Below are positions 1-7,193 of a stretch of DNA of 27,324 bases, in pieces. The position numbers were made by a program, and so were the translations under genes. The notes under the pieces are model-generated. The model had not been told where the DNA came from and did no database searches. It saw only the letters and a list, made by a program, of their open reading frames with translations. The stretch comes from a virus. The stretch's first letter is position 1. Every line of letters begins with the position of its first letter. Where the stretch lies: IMG/VR virus record IMGVR_UViG_3300037247_000966, positions 1 through 27,324 of that record; one strand, written 5' to 3'.

Positions 1-7
1 TCGCGCA

Positions 8-259
8 TTGGTGGCGGATCTAGCCATGACGACCATGGCGAACCGGGTCTGGGAGGAGGAACATCCTGGATCCTTCGAGGTGCCCGCCGATTGGTGGCAA
101 CACTTTCGCCAGCGCTGGTCCCCAGCATGGTGGCTCGCGAGATGGCCAGTCGTGCAACGCAAGCTTCATTACGTCAAGACTTGGAATCACTATCGAGTCT
201 GTCCGCACGTTGCGGCCCGGATTCCAGAGCGGCCCGTGGCGTGGCTGGTCACTGGCTAA
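8..259 (+). CDS. Hypothetical phage protein, possibly 5'-partial
   Basis: I do not recognise this protein. The frame stays open to the left edge of the window, so the true start may lie outside it. In-window candidates are a TTG at 8 and an ATG at 26, and neither has a clear Shine-Dalgarno site. The product (83 aa from 8, 77 aa from 26) is rich in tryptophan and in basic residues in its middle third (W-x-H-F-R-Q-R-W, then WWLARWP), followed by a C-terminal CPHVAARIPERP stretch. No membrane segment or catalytic motif is visible. It is the last gene before a roughly 155-base gap. Confidence 0.5.
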   Translation: MVADLAMTTMANRVWEEEHPGSFEVPADWWQHFRQRWSPAWWLARWPVVQRKLHYVKTWNHYRVCPHVAARIPERPVAWLVTG

Positions 260-415
260 TCCACCGATCCCTCAGCACCGCCCCCTTCCCGGGGCGCCTT
301 GGGGGATAGGCGGCGTTCAGCGCGCTGAGTCGATCCGAGATAGGCCGAACGCGCGAGAGGGCGAATATGGGCGCCATCGTAGATGTTTGAGGATATGAGA
401 CAGGAGGAGGGAAGG
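260..415. other. Intergenic gap with dyad symmetry and an extended RBS
   Basis: This is one of the few non-coding stretches in the window. It holds a 12-base perfect palindrome (317-328), a direct repeat GATAGGC (305-311 and 339-345) and, at the right end, the strong ribosome site AGGAGGGAAG (405-414) of the next gene. C-rich and G-rich runs at 284-305 could pair, but no T tract follows, so I do not call a terminator. No convincing -35/-10 pair was found, although a promoter for the rightward genes could well lie here. Confidence 0.4.
317..328. promoter_or_regulatory. Perfect 12-base palindrome, operator candidate
   Basis: TCAGCGCGCTGA equals its own reverse complement. It lies in a rare gap upstream of the rightward gene array, a usual position for a dimeric repressor site. 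No second copy was noticed nearby, and no promoter could be firmly placed around it. A chance palindrome in GC-rich DNA is possible. Confidence 0.25.
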
Positions 416-664
416 ATGAGTGAACCAACGAAACGAGAAGAAGAGTTAACGGCATGGGGCCAAGGCGAGGCCCTCTCGCGCGCAGGAGAGCTAGAGAACC
501 TCGCGAGCGCCGAACAGCTACAGACCGCCCAAGCTGCGGCCAAGGAACGACGAAAGCTCGTCGGCTTGTCGATGGGACAGGCGTTCATCTGGGTCCGCAT
601 TGGGCAACTGGCGAATTCTGGGTCAACGCTCAAGCAGGCCCCACGGAAGGTGCGGACGCGGTGA
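416..664 (+). CDS. Small hypothetical phage protein
   Basis: I do not recognise this 82-aa protein. The ATG at 416 is chosen because the exceptionally strong site AGGAGGGAAG (405-414) ends one base before it; an upstream in-frame ATG at 383 lacks such a site. The product is charged and probably mostly helical: an acidic and Lys/Arg-rich N-terminus (MSEPTKREEE), then an Ala/Glu-rich segment ending in QAAAKERRKL, then a more hydrophobic C-terminus with a basic tail. Its stop overlaps the GTG start of the methyltransferase at 661, so the two are probably translated in coupling. A role linked to the methyltransferase is only inference. Confidence 0.7.
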   Translation: MSEPTKREEELTAWGQGEALSRAGELENLASAEQLQTAQAAAKERRKLVGLSMGQAFIWVRIGQLANSGSTLKQAPRKVRTR

Positions 665-1329
665 CGATAGCGGTGACCCTCCGCGCCCTGGACCTGTTCT
701 GCGGGGCGGGCGGTGCGAGCATGGGGCTGCACCGAGCCGGCTACGAGGTGACTGGCGTGAACATCAACCCGCAGCCAAACTATCCGTTCCGGTTCATCCA
801 GAAAGACGCCTTCTTGTGGCTTGAAACACCCGGAGCACCAGAGGTCTATGATCTCATCTGGGCGAGTCCGCCGTGTCAAGCCTTCACGGCATACAAGCGC
901 CGTCCCGGCCACGTTGAGCCTTGCGCCGACGTGATCCCATTGACGCGCGAATACCTGCAGGCCGTGAAGACGCCGTGGATTATGGAGAACGTGGAGGGCT
1001 CTACGCTACGGAATCACTGCATGCTCTGCGGTTCCATGTTCGGCTTGGACGTCAGGCGGCATCGCCTCTTTGAGACATCGTTCCCGGTGCTCACTCCGCA
1101 ATGCAGCCACGAACTACAGCGTGGCAGCTACCCACAAGCCACGAATCGTGCCAATCGTCGCAAGACAGTGGAGGTGGGGGTGTGGCGGATCCCGCTCGAC
1201 ATGCAACAGCGGGCCATGGGCGTTGATTGGATGACGCGCGAGGAACTCAGTCAAGCTGTCCCTCCCGCCTACTCGGAATTTTTAGGCGAAATGGCACGGT
1301 CTTCCCACTTCCCATCCGCCGCGGGCTGA
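661..1329 (+). CDS. DNA (cytosine-5) methyltransferase, compact phage type
   Basis: It transfers a methyl group from S-adenosylmethionine to carbon 5 of cytosine in a specific DNA sequence, probably to shield phage DNA from host restriction. Visible C5 motifs in the 222-aa product are: motif I DLFCGAGG (11-18, SAM binding), motif IV SPPCQAF (69-75, nucleophile Cys72), motif VI ENVEG (109-113), motif VIII RRHRLF (132-137), and a motif X-like PPAYSEFLGEM near 201-211. The target-recognition part is short (about 140-185), so the enzyme is much smaller than typical bacterial Dcm proteins (over 350 aa). The GTG start overlaps the previous stop (GTGA). No restriction-enzyme partner is seen, so it looks like an orphan phage enzyme. 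The family is certain; the target sequence is unknown. Confidence 0.93.
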   Translation: MTIAVTLRALDLFCGAGGASMGLHRAGYEVTGVNINPQPNYPFRFIQKDAFLWLETPGAPEVYDLIWASPPCQAFTAYKRRPGHVEPCADVIPLTREYLQAVKTPWIMENVEGSTLRNHCMLCGSMFGLDVRRHRLFETSFPVLTPQCSHELQRGSYPQATNRANRRKTVEVGVWRIPLDMQQRAMGVDWMTREELSQAVPPAYSEFLGEMARSSHFPSAAG

Positions 1330-1452
1330 GTATGATGCCGCCATCTTGGAACCCTGGAACCCAAACCGAAATAGATCAGCCGGTCCCCACCGCACGTAAG
1401 TCTTCCGGGGCTTCCAAGAGCGCGCGGACCGGGGGCCGGCAATTTTTGCCGG
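1330..1452. other. Short intergenic region ending in a hairpin
   Basis: There are 123 bases between the methyltransferase and the DUF1376 gene. An open frame starting with ATG ATG at 1332 crosses the region (to 1547), but it has no ribosome site and runs deep into the next gene, so it is not called. The last 17 bases form a stem-loop that touches the next start codon. Confidence 0.4.
1436..1452 (+). promoter_or_regulatory. Stem-loop directly against the DUF1376 start codon
   Basis: CCGGCAA-TTT-TTGCCGG has seven perfect base pairs and a three-base loop, and ends one base before the ATG at 1453. The gene has no purine-rich Shine-Dalgarno sequence in the usual place, because that place is the 3' arm of this stem. 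A translational control element or a protein-binding site is plausible. A rho-independent terminator is unlikely because no T tract follows. Confidence 0.45.
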
Positions 1453-2421
1453 ATGCCATTGCCGTACTTCAAGTTTTACGCCTCAGACTGGCTCGCCGAT
1501 CCGAAGCGAAGCCTACTGACAACCGAAGAGATCGGGGCCTTCATTGAATTGCTCGCGCACATGTGGACATGGGACGACGGGACTTGCAGCCTACCCGATG
1601 ACGACCGCCTCATCGCTCGCCTCCTTCGGGTCAATCCTCGCACTTGGCGTCGGATCAGACGCACGCTTGTGGAGGGGGAGACGGCCGTGTTGAGGATGAA
1701 CGAGGGCCGAATTCAGTCCCAACGACTGCTGAAAGAGTGGCGAATGGCAGCCGAATTAATCACGAAAAATTCTAAAGCGGGGCGTAAGTCCGCGGAATCT
1801 CGTAAGGCGGCTTCAACGAGTGTTCAACCTCCAGATCCAGATCCAGAACCAGAGCCATATAAGAGTACAGGTACAGTACCAGTACCTCTTACATTGGCGA
1901 CTGACGTCGCCGATCCACTTCCCGGACTCGACCCCAAGGGAGAACCGAGCCCAGGATTCTTCCAACTCTGGGAGACCCTGAACAAACGGGGAAGCCGCGC
2001 CAAGGCATGGGCGCTCTACTGCTACTGGGTGAAGGCCCGGAAGGCGGACCACCGAGACATCCACCGGTCCGCCGAGCATTACGCTGGCCATTGCGTGGCC
2101 ACCGGGCAGACGATGCTCCACGCGGCCACATTCTTGAACAAGGCTGGCGAGCACTGGCCCGAGTGGGTGGACGGATGCGACGAGCACAAGCCTGGGCCGT
2201 GCCAGCCGGACAGTGGCCTCAAGAACACGAGTGGCAACCCAATAGACAAGGCGATCAACCGCGCCCGCGACAGGCGCAAGGACCGGACCCATGAACCAGC
2301 AAGACCTGCAGGACGACTTGGAGGCAATGGTGGGCTATCTGTTCGCTCACTACCCCCGGCCGGGGATAGCCGAGAACACGACGAACATCTGGGCGATGAA
2401 GATACTGGGGACACTCGGTGA
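1453..2421 (+). CDS. DUF1376 (YdaU-type) replication initiation-like protein
   Basis: The first 80 residues match the DUF1376 pattern seen in phage replication regions: PYFKFYASDWLADP, then LTTEEIGAFIELLAHMWTWDDG and an R-x-WRRIR helix, which resembles a winged-helix DNA-binding fold. A Ser/Ala/Lys segment and an Asp-Pro/Glu-Pro linker (about 127-136) lead to a second helical domain (about 160-265, with FFQLWETL and KAWALYCYWVKA). The family is usually placed beside helicase-loader genes, as here, so a role in starting phage DNA replication is the best guess. The ATG at 1453 gives the canonical family N-terminus but has no ribosome site, only a hairpin. The last roughly 43 residues overlap the next gene out of frame and look unlike a conserved domain. 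Repeats inside the gene (1831-1887) may be an origin. Confidence 0.8.
   Translation: MPLPYFKFYASDWLADPKRSLLTTEEIGAFIELLAHMWTWDDGTCSLPDDDRLIARLLRVNPRTWRRIRRTLVEGETAVLRMNEGRIQSQRLLKEWRMAAELITKNSKAGRKSAESRKAASTSVQPPDPDPEPEPYKSTGTVPVPLTLATDVADPLPGLDPKGEPSPGFFQLWETLNKRGSRAKAWALYCYWVKARKADHRDIHRSAEHYAGHCVATGQTMLHAATFLNKAGEHWPEWVDGCDEHKPGPCQPDSGLKNTSGNPIDKAINRARDRRKDRTHEPARPAGRLGGNGGLSVRSLPPAGDSREHDEHLGDEDTGDTR
1831..1887. repeat. Short repeats inside the DUF1376 gene, candidate replication origin
   Basis: Four tandem six-base units, CCAGAT CCAGAT CCAGAA CCAGAG (1831-1854), are followed by an AT-richer patch and a cluster of GTAC elements. The cluster includes an inverted repeat with arms AGGTAC (1869-1874) and GTACCT (1882-1887) and a seven-base spacer. 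Lambda-like phages carry iterons and an AT-rich segment inside the initiator gene, so this could be an origin. It could also simply reflect the Pro-Asp/Pro-Glu linker that the bases encode. Confidence 0.35.
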
Positions 2422-2953
2422 GCGCACATCGCTGGAAATCGTACGGACGGCCATTGATAAATGCACGGCCACCGAAGAGCGGCCGCCGTCCTGGTCGAAG
2501 TTTGAGGGCTATCTCATTGCTGAGATTCAGGACGAGCTCCCGGGCATCCCGGCGAGCGATCACGATCCGGACGACGACGACTGCCGATGTGTGACCTGTG
2601 ATCCTCTGGCCACGCCCGAACAGCATGAGCAGTTCATGGAGCAGGTGCGTCGCATTGCCTACGAGAAGAGCGAGCCAATGAAGCGGCCCGTCCGCACCAA
2701 CCACGATGAACCACTGACCGCCATCGAGCGGGAAGCCGCGGAGCGGGACATCGCCCAGAACCGTATTCGAAACGAACAACGACGAGAGGAGGAGCATGAA
2801 CGTGAGCGACTACGCGACGGACATGGATCGGTTGACGCTGGCCGCGAGGATGATCTCGGAGTTGCCGTTGGAAGAGATGTTGGAGAACGTGCAGCAGGGC
2901 GAGGGGATGAGTCCCGAGCACCGGAATCTCCAGAACCAGCGAATGCTGATTGA
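2291..2953 (+). CDS. Putative helicase-loader-like replication protein
   Basis: The N-terminal 80 residues follow a pattern I associate with phage helicase loader/inhibitor proteins of the G39P kind: a Tyr-Pro dipeptide after helix 1 (HYPRPG), T-x-x-x-W (TNIWAMKIL), a helix ending in AIDKC, then a Pro-Pro-Ser turn (ERPPSWSKF). A Cys pair (CRCVTC) lies near residue 100. The C-terminal third is a charged Arg/Glu region and then a tail that overlaps the next gene out of frame by 158 bases. The ATG follows AAGGA and sits 131 bases inside the DUF1376 gene. Gene order (initiator-like, then loader-like) supports the call, but similarity is remote; treat the function as tentative. Confidence 0.6.
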   Translation: MNQQDLQDDLEAMVGYLFAHYPRPGIAENTTNIWAMKILGTLGERTSLEIVRTAIDKCTATEERPPSWSKFEGYLIAEIQDELPGIPASDHDPDDDDCRCVTCDPLATPEQHEQFMEQVRRIAYEKSEPMKRPVRTNHDEPLTAIEREAAERDIAQNRIRNEQRREEEHERERLRDGHGSVDAGREDDLGVAVGRDVGERAAGRGDESRAPESPEPANAD

Positions 2954-3047
2954 GCCAGCGCTGAACTTGAAGAGAGCGGTCGAGGAAATCAAGCAACGAA
3001 TGAATTCACGAAACTCAGCGCCAAGCGCACAATTAGGAGAGATGTAA
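2796..3047 (+). CDS. Small hypothetical phage protein
   Basis: I do not recognise this 83-aa protein. The strong ribosome site GAGGAGG just upstream fixes the ATG at 2796. The sequence is predicted helical: a DRLTLAARMISELPLEEML helix, an acidic linker, then a second helix containing LNLKRAVEEIKQRM, so a small two-helix or coiled-coil protein is likely. It overlaps the loader-like gene by 158 bases in another frame. Its own stop shares an A with the next start (TAATG), so it is coupled to the gene at 3047. Confidence 0.75.
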   Translation: MNVSDYATDMDRLTLAARMISELPLEEMLENVQQGEGMSPEHRNLQNQRMLIEPALNLKRAVEEIKQRMNSRNSAPSAQLGEM

Positions 3048-3321
3048 TGGAAAAGAGCCAAGCAGTAGTAGTGACCACAGAGCACCGTGGAGTCTTCTTT
3101 GGATATCTCGACGGAGAGCTGACCAAGGAAAAGGTGAAGCTCGCGAAGGCGCGCAACTGTGTGTACTGGGATGCTGGCACACGAGGCTTTATGGGCCTAG
3201 CTGACAGCGGACCAACCGCCCAGTGTCGTGTTGGCCCAGCGATTCCGTCTCTGGAATTGTTCGACATCACGGCCGTGCTTGAGTGCACCGAACACGCAGT
3301 CAAGGCGTGGGAGGAAGGCCC

Positions 3322-3334
<13 letters not shown>
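3047..3334 (+). CDS. DUF6948-like phage protein
   Basis: This 95-aa protein has the pattern I recall for a recurring phage family (DUF6948): an early beta stretch AVVVTTEHRGVFFGYL, then a Lys-rich helix KVKLAKARNCVYW, then RGFMGLADSGP and CRVGPAIPSLEL, and a final helix CTEHAVKAWEEGPW. The biochemical role of the family is unknown. The start is at a TAATG junction, with AGGAGA upstream. The 3' end overlaps the repeat-protein gene by 13 bases. The name is from memory; the reading frame is secure. Confidence 0.75.
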
Positions 3335-3930
<596 letters not shown>

Positions 3931-3950
3931 AAAAACTGAGGAGAAACAGC

Positions 3951-4283
3951 ATGAGCGACCGACCAAACAACGAGAGACAACCGGAATTGGAGAAGCAGGC
4001 GCTTGCCGGGAAGTATGCCGACGCGCTGCTCGCCCAGCTATGGGCGAACGTGCAGGCGTTCATCGGGGAAGCGGAGAACGATGCGGATAAGAGCGTCCGC
4101 CTGCAGACCGCGTATCACGTAGGGACCTTCGTCAAGGAGAAGCTGGGCATGGTGTTGGTGTCCACTGGGCTTCCGGTCCACGTGATCGTCGGTCTAGAGA
4201 ATGGCGGACAGAAGCGCGCGCTGGATCATCTCAAGCGTGATCTTCTTCGAGCGCAAATCTCGAAGCCGGGTGTGGTCCAGTGA
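3951..4283 (+). CDS. Hypothetical phage protein
   Basis: I do not recognise this 110-aa protein. The ATG at 3951 has GAGGAGA upstream and comes 20 bases after the repeat gene. An in-frame extension back through the repeat array would be Leu/Arg only and is rejected. The protein is largely helical and charged: a polar N-terminus, then a long helix ADALLAQLWANVQAFIGEA, then a segment with VGTFVKEKLGMVLVSTGLPVH and a final basic helix. No catalytic motif or Cys pair is seen. Its stop overlaps the GTG of the next gene. Confidence 0.8.
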   Translation: MSDRPNNERQPELEKQALAGKYADALLAQLWANVQAFIGEAENDADKSVRLQTAYHVGTFVKEKLGMVLVSTGLPVHVIVGLENGGQKRALDHLKRDLLRAQISKPGVVQ

Positions 4284-4699
4284 TTCTCGGCGATCAGCGA
4301 CTCGCCGTGATCGAGCGTCGGCTCTTTGCTGCGTGGTCGTTCGTGGAGATGGCCGACACGCGCAAGGCGCTAGCCGAGGTGGACTTCGTGCTCGTGGCGC
4401 TGGGCGAGGAAGTGCATGGCAGCCTTGCGCTAGAATCAGTTCAACCACCCATCGAGAATTTGCGGAGCGCTGAGCCCGCGATGAAGCCGACGAAAGATGG
4501 TCGAGCCAACCAGCGATGCTCGTTGTGTTTCAAGCTCGGACACAACCGAACGGCGTGCCCGGATGAAATCATGCGCTATCACAGTTGGGGTCAGCGGAGG
4601 TGCACAGACTGTGGTGTTGGTCCTGGCGAGGCCTGTAGGGGAATGAACGACACGGTGCGCCCCGGGCCACATCTCGTGAGAACCAACGCGGCGGCGTGA
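4280..4699 (+). CDS. Zinc-knuckle protein
   Basis: A helical N-terminal part (about 1-60) is followed by a classic CCHC zinc knuckle, Cys80-x2-Cys83-x4-His88-x4-Cys93 (CSLCFKLGHNRTAC). A second metal site follows: Cys108-x2-Cys111, Cys119 and His131, in the form CTDCGVGPGEACRG...RPGPH. Zinc knuckles usually bind single-stranded nucleic acid, so a DNA- or RNA-binding accessory role is likely. The GTG at 4280 overlaps the previous stop (GTGA) but has a weak ribosome site; an ATG at 4349, preceded by GGAG, is an alternative that keeps both metal sites. The same knuckle type recurs at 6943. Confidence 0.8.
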   Translation: MILGDQRLAVIERRLFAAWSFVEMADTRKALAEVDFVLVALGEEVHGSLALESVQPPIENLRSAEPAMKPTKDGRANQRCSLCFKLGHNRTACPDEIMRYHSWGQRRCTDCGVGPGEACRGMNDTVRPGPHLVRTNAAA

Positions 4700-4719
4700 G
4701 GCAGACGCAGGAGGGAAGC

Positions 4720-5496
4720 ATGAACCTGTTGGGGATTGATCTGGAAACGACGGGGTTGGACGTGGATGGGTGCTACATCATCGAGGTGGGCGCCGTGCTC
4801 TGGGACCATGGTCGTGGTGTGCCGGTCGACGTGCTCTCGAAGCTGGTCTACGAGGAGAGCACGAACGTCAGCGCCGAGATCACGGAGTTGACGGGCATCA
4901 CGCAGGCCGACCTCGCGCGCTACGGCCACGCGCCGGAGGTGGTACTCGCCCCGCTCGCCGAGATGGCGAAGAAGTCACGGGCCATCGTCTGCCACCACGG
5001 CACGAAGTTCGATAGGCCGATTCTTGGTCGATACTTCGGGCAGCTCGCGGATGCCGGGAAGCTGACGCTCGACAAAGAGCGAAGGCTTTGGATCGACACG
5101 AAGACGGATATCCCGTTCCCCGACAGCCTGAAGGCGCGGCGCCTGAAATACATGGCCGCCGACCACGGCTTCATCAACCCGTTTGAGCATCGGGCAGTGT
5201 TCGACGTGCTGACCATGCTCCGAGTTCTTCAGCACTACGACATCGACGTGGTGATGGAGCGAGCGCGGAGCGCCTACCTGGAGGTGCAGGCCCACGTCGA
5301 CTACGACACGAATCAGCTGGCGAAGGACCGCCGCTTCAAGTGGAACGGCGAGCAGAAGATTTGGTGGAAAGAACTCAAGGAGATCGATCTGGCGGCCGCG
5401 CAGGAAGAAGCACCATTCGAGATCACGATCCTTCGCACGGTCACCGCAGCCCAAGAACCGGAACAAGAGCCGGCGCAGATCGACGGCGCGGGATAG
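4720..5496 (+). CDS. DnaQ-like 3'-5' exonuclease (DEDDh)
   Basis: This enzyme removes nucleotides from DNA 3' ends, for proofreading or nucleotide scavenging. All five acidic/His catalytic residues are visible in the 258-aa product: Exo I GIDLETTG (Asp7, Glu9), Exo II HHGTKFDRP (Asp98) and Exo III HRAVFDVLTM (His157, Asp162), which defines the DEDDh subclass. The exonuclease domain fills about 1-175. A C-terminal extension (about 185-235) contains YDTNQLAKDRRFKWNGEQKIWWKE in an Arg/Trp-rich arrangement, possibly a DNA-binding appendage. The ATG at 4720 is chosen for AGGAGGGAAG (4709-4718); a GTG at 4696 overlapping the previous stop is less likely. The family is certain, the role in phage replication inferred. 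Confidence 0.92.
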   Translation: MNLLGIDLETTGLDVDGCYIIEVGAVLWDHGRGVPVDVLSKLVYEESTNVSAEITELTGITQADLARYGHAPEVVLAPLAEMAKKSRAIVCHHGTKFDRPILGRYFGQLADAGKLTLDKERRLWIDTKTDIPFPDSLKARRLKYMAADHGFINPFEHRAVFDVLTMLRVLQHYDIDVVMERARSAYLEVQAHVDYDTNQLAKDRRFKWNGEQKIWWKELKEIDLAAAQEEAPFEITILRTVTAAQEPEQEPAQIDGAG

Positions 5497-5504
5497 GAGG
5501 GAAG

Positions 5505-5849
5505 ATGGCAGGACCACACGATGCACTGTTGCAGTTGCTGATCGAGGATGAGGAGTTCGGCGACGATATTCGCCGCGAGGTCGGCCGGCACTGGAAGTCG
5601 CTGCTGCCGAAAGTGCTGAACCGCATAACGAGGCAGGGAGGCGCGGGCAAGATCTCGGTGTTGGAGAAGGCCATTGAGGAGGCATGCAAAGGCACGATGG
5701 AGAAGCACCTCGCCACCCTGATCAAGAAGCAGGAATTCAAGGACCTGCTGAAGAAGGCGGTCGAGGAGAACCTCGCGGATCTCGCGCACGGAATGATGAA
5801 GCGGGCTCTCGATAAGATGATCGAACAGGCAGATCCGTATGACTACTGA
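5505..5849 (+). CDS. Hypothetical helical phage protein
   Basis: I do not recognise this 114-aa protein. The site AGGAGGGAAG (5495-5504) abuts the ATG at 5505 directly and overlaps the previous stop. The sequence is almost wholly helical and rich in Lys and Glu: LLQLLIEDEEFGDDIRREV, then SVLEKAIEEACKGTMEKHL, then KDLLKKAVEENLADLAHGMM. A helical bundle or coiled coil is likely. It sits between the exonuclease and the methyltransferase, which suggests DNA metabolism, but nothing in the sequence proves it. Confidence 0.8.
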   Translation: MAGPHDALLQLLIEDEEFGDDIRREVGRHWKSLLPKVLNRITRQGGAGKISVLEKAIEEACKGTMEKHLATLIKKQEFKDLLKKAVEENLADLAHGMMKRALDKMIEQADPYDY

Positions 5850-5858
5850 GGAGGGAAG

Positions 5859-6182
5859 ATGATGACGAGCGACACACTGAAGTCCCGAGCATTCCCCGCG
5901 CCGTGGTGCGACACGGTTGAGTTCCTGGTCGAGAAGAACGTCGACGGGAAGCGCATGGCGGCCACACTCACCGAGTTCGTGGAAGTGAAGCCGACCTTTG
6001 CCGCCACCCCAACGTTCAGCCTTGACTTCAAAGAAGCTCAGGTCCTCATGGATGATCTCTGGGCCAGTGGACTGCGCCCGACCGAGGGCAGCGGCAGCGC
6101 CGGCTCGCTGGCGGCGACAGAGCGGCACCTCAAAGACATGCAGCGGCTGGTGTTCGAGCACAGTGTGAGGAAGCAGCGGTGA
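5859..6182 (+). CDS. Conserved phage protein of unknown function
   Basis: This 107-aa protein carries a C-terminal pattern I recall as recurrent in phages: LDFKEAQVLMDDLWASGLRP, then a Gly/Ser turn, then LAATERHLKDMQRLVF. It suggests a helix-turn-helix-turn-helix fold with an invariant Leu-Met-Asp-x-Leu-Trp core. The N-terminal half is a beta-rich stretch. No catalytic residues are evident. AGGAGGGAAG (5849-5858) ends one base before the ATG. The 3' end overlaps the methyltransferase start by four bases (GTGA), so the two are likely co-translated; a functional link is only inference. Confidence 0.8.
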   Translation: MMTSDTLKSRAFPAPWCDTVEFLVEKNVDGKRMAATLTEFVEVKPTFAATPTFSLDFKEAQVLMDDLWASGLRPTEGSGSAGSLAATERHLKDMQRLVFEHSVRKQR

Positions 6183-6946
6183 GCATCACTCCCTATTACG
6201 AGCATGCGGGAATCACGATCTACCACGGGGATTGCCGGGAGATCCTACCGCACTTGGGCCCAGTGGATTTGGTGCTGACGGATCCGCCGTATAGCTCAGG
6301 AGGCGCCACCAGATCAGATCGAAACTTGCAGCCGTCGCAGAAATATCGAATGAGCAGCACCATGAAGGTGGATCCTGAGTTCTCCGGGGACAACCGAGAC
6401 CAGAGATCATTTACGCTTTGGTGTTCTGACTGGATGGCTGCGTGTTTACGCTGCACCCGTAGTGGTGGGGCCCTTCTGTGTTTCATTGACTGGCGCAACC
6501 TTCCATGCGTTGTAGATGCCGTTCAAGTTGGAGGGTGGGTCTATCGTGGGATTGTTCCATGGGACAAGACGGAGATGACCAGACCAGACAAGGGTTGGTT
6601 TCGAGCGCAGGTTGAATACGTGGTCGGGGCCTCTGCGGGGCCACTTCTGCGGGGCCATGAAGCGCCAGGCATTGCTCAGGTTGGATATATTCGGTGCAAG
6701 ACGGCTGGGGCTGCGAAGCAACACATCACCGAAAAGCCTGTAGATGTTTGCCGAGCATTATTGGAAACCCGCGACGATTGGGGCTTGACGCTGGATCCTT
6801 TCATGGGCAGCGGCACTACCCTCCGAGCTGCCAAGGACTTAGGCCGCAGAGCCATCGGCATCGAGGCTGAGGAGAAGTATTGCGAGATTGCGGCCAAGCG
6901 CCTGAGTCAGGAAGTGCTATCGCTGTTTAGGGAGAGCGGGCCATGA
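6179..6946 (+). CDS. DNA N6-adenine or N4-cytosine methyltransferase, beta type
   Basis: It methylates an exocyclic amino group in DNA using S-adenosylmethionine. In the 255-aa product the catalytic motif IV DPPY (35-38) comes before the SAM-binding motif I DPFMGSGTT (206-214), the order that defines the beta class. The ending GRRAIGIEAEEKYCEIAAKRL is the usual helix after motif I. The central region (60-180) would carry target recognition. Motif IV of the form DPPY favours adenine, but N4-cytosine enzymes cannot be excluded. The GTG start overlaps the previous stop. With the C5 enzyme at 661, this phage has two unrelated methyltransferases and no visible nuclease partner, so protection from restriction is likely. 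Confidence 0.92.
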   Translation: MSITPYYEHAGITIYHGDCREILPHLGPVDLVLTDPPYSSGGATRSDRNLQPSQKYRMSSTMKVDPEFSGDNRDQRSFTLWCSDWMAACLRCTRSGGALLCFIDWRNLPCVVDAVQVGGWVYRGIVPWDKTEMTRPDKGWFRAQVEYVVGASAGPLLRGHEAPGIAQVGYIRCKTAGAAKQHITEKPVDVCRALLETRDDWGLTLDPFMGSGTTLRAAKDLGRRAIGIEAEEKYCEIAAKRLSQEVLSLFRESGP

Positions 6947-7182
6947 GAGATGCCTGCCACTGCCATCGATGCGGCGAGACTGGTCACAACCGGCTCGCAT
7001 GTCCCAACGAGGACGCTGGCTGGCTATGCAAGGAGCCTGGCTGCGTCAACGCGGCGCTCGCCCGTGGCTGGTGTCAGAAGCACTACCGACGATGGCGCAG
7101 GAACGGAACGCTGGCGACACAACGAACGGTGCGCTGCACCGAATGTAAGAGCCCAAACCACAACCGCGCAACGTGCGCATAG
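6943..7182 (+). CDS. Triple zinc-site protein with two CCHC knuckles
   Basis: Nearly all of this 79-aa protein is metal-binding. Knuckle 1 is Cys7-x2-Cys10-x4-His15-x4-Cys20; knuckle 2 is Cys65-x2-Cys68-x4-His73-x4-Cys78 at the C-terminus. Between them, CKEPGCVNAALARGWCQKHYRRW (Cys29, Cys34, Cys44, His47) matches a small module often found beside HNH nucleases and DNA-binding phage proteins. The linkers are Arg-rich. Binding of single-stranded nucleic acid is the likely activity. The ATG overlaps the methyltransferase stop (ATGA), so it may be a partner or targeting subunit of that enzyme; this is inference. Confidence 0.85.
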   Translation: MRDACHCHRCGETGHNRLACPNEDAGWLCKEPGCVNAALARGWCQKHYRRWRRNGTLATQRTVRCTECKSPNHNRATCA

Positions 7183-7193
7183 GAGAACAACCA

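Noticed and set aside
256-912. Minus-strand frame of 218 residues
   Set aside because: It covers the methyltransferase motif region antisense and has no ribosome site or recognisable domain.
1332-1547. Frame starting ATG ATG in the gap before the DUF1376 gene
   Set aside because: No ribosome site, and it overlaps the conserved N-terminus of the DUF1376 protein by 95 bases. It is kept only as an intergenic note.
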